Of a stretch of 64,000 nucleotides of DNA, positions 56,862-64,000 are shown piece after piece. Numbering within the stretch: the first letter of the stretch is position 1; every line of letters begins with the position of its first letter. This stretch comes from Peribolospora baueri. Lineage: Eukaryota > Basidiomycota > Peribolosporomycetes > Peribolosporales > Peribolosporaceae. The stretch is taken from positions 310,001 to 374,000 of the forward strand of contig JAMDHS010000008.1 of the NCBI GenBank assembly GCA_029717555.1, in the 5' to 3' direction. The notes beneath the pieces are model-generated. The model searched no databases. It was not told the DNA's origin and saw nothing but the letters and a program-made list of their open reading frames with translations. The position numbers and the translations under genes are program-made.

Positions 56862-57333
56862 TTTTTGCGAGCGCAGGTTATTGAGGTCGCCGGAAACGTC
56901 GATGGCTAAGAAGAAGCGGACGTATGTAAGCAACCGCTGCTTAACCCTAATCCGTCGTCCGCCAGTCTCGGCCGAGAAAGACAGCAAGCTGTCGGTCGCG
57001 GTCAAGAAGACGATCAGCATCAGGGTCACGATCAGCATCGACCATCTTCCACCGCCTCGACATCTTCCGTCTTTGGGCGCCACCATCGTCCCTCTTCCGT
57101 ATCCCCTACAGCCATAGCCCGCTTTATCGGCGAACGAAACGCGCTCGGCTACGAAGGCGTCGGGGATAATCCAAGTCACGACCGGACGTCGCCGCTTCCG
57201 GCTGCCAAGGCGGTCTATCTCGTCTTACTATACAGCGACGAACGAACTTCTCGCCTTCCATCCGGTCGACCTGCCAACCATTCTTCTAATTCTCCTCTGG
57301 ATTCAGCTTCCATCGTCCAGCTTGCGATCAACC
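56862..57333. other. Divergent promoter, RING-ankyrin / ARL1
   Basis: Shared upstream region. It may contain an N-terminal extension of the minus-strand gene (open frame to 57179). No other gene seen. Confidence 0.4.
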
Positions 57334-58455
57334 ATGGGTGTCTCCTTCTCCTCCCTCTTCAACTCCCTCGCCTTCTGGTCCAAGAACACGGAGGTGCGCA
57401 TCCTCATGCTCGGTCTCGACTCGTCGGGCAAGACTACTATATTGTATCGATTGCAGGTGAGCACCGAGCTACAGGATCTTGGGTGGGGGAAGCGACGGCG
57501 TGCTTGCGATGTGCGGCAGAGCTGGTGTGGCGGGATGGTGCCGTCGAAGTGGTGAGGTATGCGGTCGAGGAAAGAAAAGAGAAATGAGCTGGAAGGAAGG
57601 AGGTCGAGCCGAGACGTCACGCGCGTATCGACACACTAGATGGGTGCCAGTAGACCGGCCAGACCTCGGCGGTCGTCGGATACCTGCCAGCTCGTCATTC
57701 TATAATCCATTCAACGCTTTCTTGACCTTCTTCCTTCACCTATCAGATCGGAGAGGTGGTCTCGACGATACCGAGTGGGTTGATCGCGGCTGTCTTGTCG
57801 CCTTGTTTGACGCGAGTCTCTACTGTGGACTGAGCTAATGGATCCTGCTTCGCGCGCACCCCAGCCATCGGCTTCAACGTAGAAACCGTACAATACAAGA
57901 ACATTCAGTTCCAGGTGTGGGACCTCGGCGGACAGACTAGCATTCGGTCAGTCCTCTTCGCCCGTCGGCCTCCCTGTGCGCGCGCTCGGCTTCTGACGTT
58001 TACTCTTCTGGTTCCCTGCCGGCAGACCATATTGGCGATGTTACTACAATAACACGGCAGCGGTCATCTACGTCGTCGACTCTGCTGACCGAGCTCGAAT
58101 TCCGACCTCCCGATCCGAGCTCCTTGCCATGCTCTCCGAGGATGAGCTGGCGGATGCCAAGCTGCTCGTGTTTGCTAACAAGCAGGACCAGCCGGGCGCG
58201 ATGAGTGCGGCAGAGGTGAGCGAGGCGCTGGGCTTGGACACACTCAAAGGGCGACAGTGGAGCATATTCAAGAGCGTCGCGACCAAGGGAGAAGGCCTCG
58301 AAGAGGGCTTGGATTGGTGAGCAGTTGGCGTGCTTTCGTTCACGCATCTGTCCTCTCTCCGCCAAAGCATCGCCCGCCGTACGTTTCTGACATGCCTGCC
58401 TCTGTTCGCCTCTGTGTTTTGGATCAGGCTGGTGAACGCGCTGCAGAACAAGTGA
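57334..58455 (+). CDS. ARL1: ADP-ribosylation factor-like GTPase Arl1
   Basis: Small GTPase of the trans-Golgi that recruits GRIP-domain golgins. Five exons: the first, 57334-57456, encodes [20 protein letters not shown] through the P-loop. A tiny second exon of about 26 nt near 57748 (IGEVVSTIP) is joined in phase. The third gives [20 protein letters not shown] and LGGQTSIR. The fourth gives [20 protein letters not shown] and the NKQD motif in [15 protein letters not shown]. The last is LVNALQNK. Gly-2 allows N-myristoylation. The P-loop reads GLDSSGKTT, where the family norm is GLDNAGKTT or GLDAAGKTT. Length (about 180 aa) and all switch motifs fit Arl1 better than Arf1. Confidence 0.95.
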
Positions 58456-58846
58456 CGCGTGGACTTGTCGATCATTTGGATTTTTCTGGCGCTCTCTGGA
58501 CGGAACACTACACTTTCTTCTCCTTCCCTCCTCCCTTTCTTTCCGTATACCCAAGTGCGCACGTCTACTGGTACCCCGCACGTCCATGCGCCACTCCTCT
58601 CTTGCTGTGTCCATCTCTTATCCGTATACGTCCCTAGGCTACTTGTCTTCCCTCAATATGTACGATCAATTCCCTACGATTTCTCCTCTGGCCCTCGAGG
58701 TCAGTGCTCAAGAGACTCTCCCAACCGCAAAGTCGTTCACCTGCCTGTGGCTCGTCATCCATTAAACGTGGCCGAACTATTTTACGAGAGTATGTCTGGC
58801 GAGAGAGGGCCATCCGACTCCAAACGCCCAACGAGTGAGGTGGGAA
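58456..58846. other. Convergent 3' region, ARL1/COA6
   Basis: No gene seen; 3' flanks of two convergent genes. Confidence 0.45.
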
Positions 58847-59227
58847 TCAGGAATGACCCCGTTGCTGTTGCTGCTGCTGCTCCGCCTGTGCAAGCGTTCG
58901 TCTTTGCCGCTCTTCCAACACGCGGCGCTTGTTGAAGTAGTCCACCTACACGTTCGAATCCGTCCAAGGAATGAGGCACGCAAGAAAGTGGAAGGGTTCG
59001 GTGATATATTCCATTCTTTTTTTTATTTCCCCCCTCCCACTCACCCAGCTCTTAGCACAGTTCCGCTCGTACATCCCCCTCTCGTCCTTGCACACGCCTT
59101 CCTTCTCCGCCTGCTCCGCCGCGAGGATGCCACGCTTGTCCAGACAAGAAAAGAACGCATCCCGCGCATCCCAGCAGGCTTGGCGGGAGGTGCGGGTGGG
59201 GGCGCCTGTCGTGTCTGTTGCAGACAT
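58847..59227 (-). CDS. COA6: Cytochrome c oxidase assembly factor Coa6
   Basis: Twin-Cys protein of the mitochondrial intermembrane space that helps deliver copper to Cox2. Two exons (59227 to about 59048 and about 58946-58847) join in phase to give about 93 aa. The CHCH motifs read RQACWDARDAFFSCLDKRGI (C-x9-C) and KEGVCKDERGMYERNCAKSW (C-x10-C), then VDYFNKRRVLEERQRRTLAQ and a poly-Gln run before the stop. Size, spacing and the CWDARDAFFSCLD signature fit Coa6. It is head to head with LYS4, 286 bases apart. Confidence 0.9.
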
Positions 59228-59513
59228 GTTCGCAGTGAGATGGAGGCCGGTCGGTGGTGGTGAGTTGGGAAGGATAGAAGACGTTCGAGGTCGGAGAATG
59301 GCGGAGGTGAATCCAAATCTGATCGGCCGAGAGTTGCCGCAGCCACGCCCGTTTCAAAATTCGCTCGTGGGTTAATCCGAGATTTCGTCTGCCGAAACAA
59401 GTCATACGAATCGTCCCCATCCTTCGTCCCTCCCATCTTCTATCGCCTTTCTTCGTTGCGCAAAGCTCTCCCACCTCATCCCACCTCGGTCGACCCGGCT
59501 CCACCAAGCAAGC

Positions 59514-62287
59514 ATGGCGCTGCGGACCCTCCCACCAGGCCGTCTTCCGGCCCGACGCTCCCGCCTTCTTTCTTTCGCGCACACTCGTTCGACCGCCCTG
59601 CCTTCCTTTGCCCTCTCCCCCACACGACGATCCTTCGCCACGGAGGCCGCCTCGTCCTCATCGACATGGGCGTCGGACCGGCCTCAAACGTTCGTCGAAA
59701 AGGTGGTGCAACGCTACGCCGTCGGCGTCCCCAAGGGCAAGAAGGTCCTCGCTGGGGACTACGCCATGATCCGGCCACAGCATATGCTCACTCACGTGAG
59801 ACGCCTTTCCGGCCCTGTTATGTCTTCCTTCTTTCTTCGCCCTGTACCTGCGCTGACCGCTTTGATCGCTCGGGCCCCTGCGCTTGTGAACGTGTAGGAC
59901 AACACCGGCCCAGTCATTTCCAAGTGAGAAGCAGGCTTGGTCGTCGAAAAATAGCGACCATACGTGCCCATCCGAGCTCAACGGAACCCATCCCGCCCTT
60001 GTCCTCCCCGGTTTCGCCCCACAGATTCCGCTCCATCGGCGCAACCAGAGTTCACGACCCGCGCCAACCAGTGTTCGCGATCGACCACGACGTGCAGAAC
60101 AAGTCGGAGAAGAATCTCACAAAGTACGCCAACATTGCCCGATTCGCCAAGGAGCACGGCATCGACCACTACCCGCCTGGGCTGGGCATCGGCCATCAGG
60201 TGAGATGACGGGCGACGGCGGGAGTGACACTCTGGACGTGTGGGCCGACCGGACTGGGTTTGGCTGACTTTGCCCGAACGGTTCGGTGGGCTGGCCACAG
60301 ACTATGATCGAGCAGGGCTACGCTTTCCCTCAAACTCTGACCGTCGCCAGCGATAGTCATTCTAACATGTGTAAGCGCGTGCCCTCCTGTCCCCCCAAAG
60401 ATCATGCGGGCCATTGACGTCCGATTTGGGTTTTTTTGTTCAGACGGCGGCGTTGGATGTGTCGGCACGCCGCTCGTCCGAACGGACGGCGCAGCGGTGT
60501 GGGCGACGGGGCAGACGTGGTGGCAGATCCCTCCGGTGGTCAAGGTGGAGCTATCGGGCAAGCTGGCTCCGGGCGTGACGGGCAAGGACGTGATCGTGGC
60601 TCTCTGTGGCTCGTTCAACAAGGACGAGGTGCTGAACTGCGCGATCGAGTTCACCGGCTCAGGCATCTCGTCGTTGAGCGTCGACGAGCGTCTGGCGATC
60701 GCCAACATGACGACGGAGTGGGGCGCGCTGGCGGGCGTGTTTCCCGTCGATGACGTGCTCCTCTCGTGGTACGAGCAACTGATCCGCAAGACCGAGTTGC
60801 GAGAGGGGCCGAAGCACCCGCGAATCAACGCGAAACGGCTGGACGCCGTGGCGGCGAGCCCGGTGCGAGCGGACGATGGCGCGTTCTACTCCAAGCACCT
60901 CGTCCTGGACCTCTCGACGCTGGTGCCACACGTCAGCGGTCCGAACACGGTCAAGATCTCCACGGCACTACCCGAGCTGGCGATGCGGAAGATTAGCATC
61001 AACAAGGCGTACCTCGTGTCGTGCGTCAACTCTCGGGCGTCGGACCTTAAGGCGGCGGCGGAGGTGATTCGGGGGAAGAAGGTGGCGGAGGGAGTGGAAT
61101 TCTACGTGGCGCCGGCGAGCATGAACGTCCAGCGCGAGGCCGAGGCGTCAGGCGACTGGGCGGCGTTGCTGGAAGCTGGGGCGAAGGCTCTACCGGCCGG
61201 CTGTGGGCCGTGCATCGGACTGGGCGCGGGCCTTTTGGAGGATGGCGAGGTGGGGATTAGTGCGACGAACCGGAACTACAAGGGTCGGATGGGGAGCTCC
61301 AAGGCGGAGGCGTACCTCGCCTCGCCCGCCGTCGTGGCCGCTTCGGCCGTCGAGGGCCGCATCTGCGGTCCGGCCGAGCTGGACGCGGCGTCGTCGTCGT
61401 CGTCGTCCGACGGGCCGGTCTTCTCCATCACTTACAACCGTCCCCCCAAAGTCGACGAGAACGGCGGCGCGGCGGCGGCAGCGGCGGCGGTGGCTGGCGG
61501 CGGGGAGGAACTGTTGCGAGGCTTCCCGACCGCCTTCTCGGGTCCGCTCATCTTTGCGCCGCAGGACAACTTGAATACCGATGGTATCTATCCCGGTGAG
61601 TCGCCCCGTCGTCCACGAGTTTCTCTGTTGTTTTCTTTTTTTTTCTTCTTTTCTTCCCACTCGCTCACACGATCCGTCCTCGCATCGCATCGTATCCTCG
61701 GTCTGGCAGGCAAGTACACGTATCAGGACGACATCACGGCGGAGAAGCAAGCGGAGGTGGTGATGGAGAATTACGACGCCAAGTTTGCCGGGACGGTGAA
61801 GTCGATGGTCGGCTCGCTTCGCGGCGCCGACGCCGACGCAAGTGGGACGCGATCCGGCGTGGTGCTGGTAGGAGGGTACAACTTTGGAACGGGCTCGTCG
61901 CGGGAGCAGGCGGCGACGGCGTTGAAGCATGCTGGCGTGCCGGTCGTGCTGGCCGGCAGCTTTGGAGACATTTTCAAGCGTAACGCGATCAACAATGGGT
62001 TGATCTGCGTCGAGTGCCCGGAGTTGGTGGAAGACCTGACGCGGGAGTTTGCGAGGGATGGGGAGAGGGGGAAGGGGGGTAAGCGGGAGGGGGAGATGAG
62101 TGTGGTGACGGGGTGGGAGGTGCGCTTCGGCAGCGCGGACGGCGCGGTGGAGGTGAAGAAGAAGGAGGGCGAGAAGGCGACGACGAGGTATGGGAGCCGT
62201 CCGATTGGGGCGAGCGTGCAAGAGCTCTGGTTGGCCGGCGGGCTGGAGGGATGGGTGAAGGAGAGGATAGGCGAGGAGCGCTCGTAG
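59514..62287 (+). CDS. LYS4: Homoaconitase, mitochondrial
   Basis: 4Fe-4S enzyme of the fungal alpha-aminoadipate lysine pathway that hydrates homoaconitate to homoisocitrate in mitochondria. The N-terminus [20 protein letters not shown] is an Arg/Ser-rich presequence. Then come [69 protein letters not shown] and [20 protein letters not shown]. The cluster ligands are expected in SCVNSR and [32 protein letters not shown] follows. A last intron sits before the swivel domain [20 protein letters not shown], which has the substrate-binding [14 protein letters not shown]. Ser/Ala homopolymer runs (near 61380-61500) lie in the linker between catalytic core and swivel domain. All blocks match Lys4 in order. 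The start is the first ATG with targeting features. Confidence 0.96.
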
Positions 62288-63377
62288 TAGGCGTTCTTTT
62301 CGTTTCTCTCTCTTTTTCTCTTTTCGATCTTCCTTTCCCTCCCTCGCCTTGTTCCTTTCGCTCTCGCTTTGCTTTCGCTTTTGTTCTCGCGCGTCATCGT
62401 TGCGTGGATGGGCGATGGAATAGATAGATAGACGGCTAGACGAGAGAAACAATGAATCGGCCTGTCTGTCTGCGTTGCTCGAGTGTGTGAGCCAAGTCGA
62501 CCGGGTCGGTCGGTCGGTGGATGGAGGGGCGACGGGGGTGATGGGGGGACATTCGCGGACTGGGGTGAGTATTTCGACGACGCGGTCGATGATCGATCGA
62601 CGGGCGGACGGGCGCGGCGTTGACGGGACGTGACCAGCTGGAGGGAGTGCAGAGGCCGAGGCCGGCGGTGGACGCATGTGGGATGGAAAACGCGGGCCGG
62701 CGATGGTGGAGGAGCAGGAACTAGCGCGGGCGGCGCTGCACAGGCCGCGGACGCGACTGCGGGCGGCGTAGGTCCAATGGCCTCGCTGGTGGGCGTGCGT
62801 CATCGTGGCGATCGCCGCGTATGAGCGCATGTGCGTATCAGCACTCGCTTGTCAGCCAGGTCCAGGCCGGCGCAAGGCGCTCGACATTGCTGGGCGGTCG
62901 CCGCTCGCTGCGGACGGTCGGACGTCATCGTCGTCCTCGCCGCCGGTCACGTGGCGGCGCCGGCGTGCGGATGACAAAGACAAGATGAGACAAGACGAGA
63001 TGAGCGTGTGAGAGTAGAAAGGCGAGCCGAACACCGAACAACCGCTGGTTGAACATGTGCCATGCTAGCGTGCCTGTCAGCTGCTTCTGCCGTGCGGGGC
63101 AAGCGGAGGGCGGAGGCGCATTGGACGGACGGGTGGATGGAGGTGGAAGGATGCATAGATGGGGACGATGATGAAGACGATGATGAGGAAAAGGAGGAGG
63201 AAAAGGGATGGATTGGATGGACATATATATCATTCGCCATCCACCCCTCAAAACTCTCCTCCGCCGTCCCCTCCCTCCCCAGACGAGACGAGACGAGGCG
63301 CGACGCGACGGCGCTCGTCTTGCTTAGCTTGCTTAATTGCTTGCTTGCTTAATCGCTTGCTTGCTTGCGTCATAGTC
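62288..63377. other. Intergenic region with simple repeats, LYS4 to arrestin-like gene
   Basis: About 1.1 kb without a supportable gene. It holds a T/C-rich 3' flank, a TCGGTCGG repeat near 62500-62515, TAGATAGA near 62422, acidic-coding GATGA repeats near 63165-63210 and the repeats at 63279-63368 listed separately. Confidence 0.5.
63279..63368. repeat. GACGA pentamer and CTTG tetramer repeats before the arrestin-like gene
   Basis: GAGACGAGACGAGGCGCGAC (pentamer) is followed by GCTTGCTTAATTGCTTGCTT-type tetramers ending ten bases before the ATG at 63378. They lie in the 5' leader/promoter of the partial gene. Confidence 0.8.
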
Positions 63378-64000
63378 ATGCCTCTCTACTTCCCCGTCGC
63401 TTTCGCCAGCGCCGGCCGCTCCAACGTCGCCCTCCCCCGTCTCGCCCCTTTCTCTCGCCCCAAGCACTTTCACGTCCGCCGCCTTTCCCTCTCCCTCTCC
63501 GTCTCCTCCGACGCTCGAGGCAGGTCCTCTTCCAACGCCGAGCCAGCGTCACCCACACCACCGCCCTCGCCACCACCGACAACGACGACGGCGACAGCGC
63601 TTCCTCCATCGCTGCCCTCCGCGGACCGCCCTGGTGTCCAAGTGCTCTTCGACTCACACCGCACCTATCGCCCCGGAGACACGGTCGCAGGCTTGATCCG
63701 GCTGCCCCACGACGCGCTCGTCGGCGACGATGCCATCAAGCGCATCTTTGTCACCGTCAGAGGCGAGATGAAGTGGTCAGTCGTCGCTTTGTCCCTTCTT
63801 GACCCCTTCCTCGACCGCTGATCCATCGACCCCCGCCACCTCCCGGTTCGCAGCACCTACCTCGCTCCCTCTCGTCCCGCCCCAGGCACCGACGGCCTAG
63901 GCCTCCCCACAGACGCCGTCGTCGTCTCCTCCCTCGACCCCTCCTCCTGTGTCCACCGACACCTCACCACCCGCTTCCTCGACCTCGGCTGGCAGAGTGT
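63378..64000 (+). CDS. Arrestin-like (alpha-arrestin) protein, partial
   Basis: Cut by the window end. The start MPLYFPVAFASAGRSNVALP leads through a Ser/Pro/Thr-rich stretch to VQVLFDSHRTYRPGDTVAGL and IKRIFVTVRGEMKW, the opening beta strands of an arrestin N-terminal domain (the R-P-G-D-x-[VI]-x-G turn is typical). An intron (gtcagt donor near 63778, acceptor near 63854) leads to a second exon reading THYL-like sequence and CVHRHLTTRFLDLGWQS at the edge. Fungal alpha-arrestins are adaptors for the Rsp5 ubiquitin ligase; PY motifs would lie further downstream, outside the window. Confidence 0.65.

Noticed and set aside
61190-62830. 546-codon minus-strand ORF
   Set aside because: Antisense to the LYS4 coding region; the sense strand has a complete conserved homoaconitase.
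1-64000. CRISPR arrays, prophage, bacterial operons or rRNA genes
   Set aside because: None seen; direct repeats present are simple or tRNA-derived and the gene content is eukaryotic.

Overview
The window reads as nuclear DNA of a basidiomycete fungus, probably a yeast or smut-like lineage such as Ustilaginomycotina (the lineage is an inference). It is G+C-rich and densely packed. Genes lie on both strands and most are cut by many short introns (about 40-120 nt) with GTGAGT/GTAAGC-type donors. The conserved gene set is eukaryotic and fungal: TFIIB, COG3, VPS28, ARL1, a Kre6/Skn1 glucan-synthesis protein, homoaconitase of the fungal lysine pathway, and a fungal-type Cys2 serine O-acetyltransferase. 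Many exon joins were checked by reading phase; they join without a frame break and restore family motifs.

Layout. 0.3-1.5 kb: TFIIB (+). 2.5-6.0 kb: intron-rich LtrA-family membrane protein (+). 6.4-9.3 kb: NOL8-like nucleolar RRM protein (+). 9.5-10.3 kb: small unknown membrane protein (-). 10.4-10.7 kb: intron-containing tRNA-Lys(CUU) with a tRNA relic and a 61-nt C homopolymer. 12.8-15.7 kb: KRE6/SKN1 (+). 16.6-18.2 kb: Tls1/HCA59 splicing factor (-), head to head with prohibitin-1 (18.5-20.0, +). 20.3-25.2 kb: COG3 and then NAA40 (both -). 25.7-26.7 kb: intronless F-box gene (+). 26.9-27.9 kb: VPS28 (-). 28.4-29.5 kb: retrotransposon Gag-like fossil. 30.1-33.1 kb: secreted GH13 alpha-amylase (-). 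34.5-36.1 kb: putative LAMTOR1/Meh1-like Ragulator/EGO anchor (+). 36.3-37.1 kb: second tRNA-Lys copy in a tRNA-relic repeat field. 37.4-38.9 kb: amine/amino-acid oxidase (-). 39.1-41.2 kb: RIT1 (-). 41.6-44.0 kb: CENP-T kinetochore protein with six internal acidic repeats (-). 44.6-49.7 kb: very long Nvj2/TEX2-like SMP lipid-transfer protein (+). 50.8-52.7 kb: Cys2-type serine O-acetyltransferase (-). 53.2-54.8 kb: fatty-acid-hydroxylase family membrane enzyme (+). 56.0-56.9 kb: RING-ankyrin protein (-). 57.3-58.5 kb: ARL1 (+). 58.8-59.2 kb: COA6 (-), head to head with LYS4 (59.5-62.3, +). 63.4 kb to the window end: partial arrestin-like gene (+).

There is no operon logic here. Several genes serve endomembrane traffic or contact sites (COG3, VPS28, ARL1, Nvj2/TEX2, LAMTOR1-like) and several serve mitochondria (prohibitin, COA6, LYS4, Cys2), but each is a separate transcription unit. 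Five divergent pairs share 0.26-0.63 kb promoters. The most notable signals are the repeat-bearing CENP-T, a near-identical inverted repeat carrying tRNA-Lys 26 kb apart, an alpha-amylase whose conserved His before the catalytic Asp reads as Gln, an atypical RING with His at a Cys ligand, and two long poly-C tracts.
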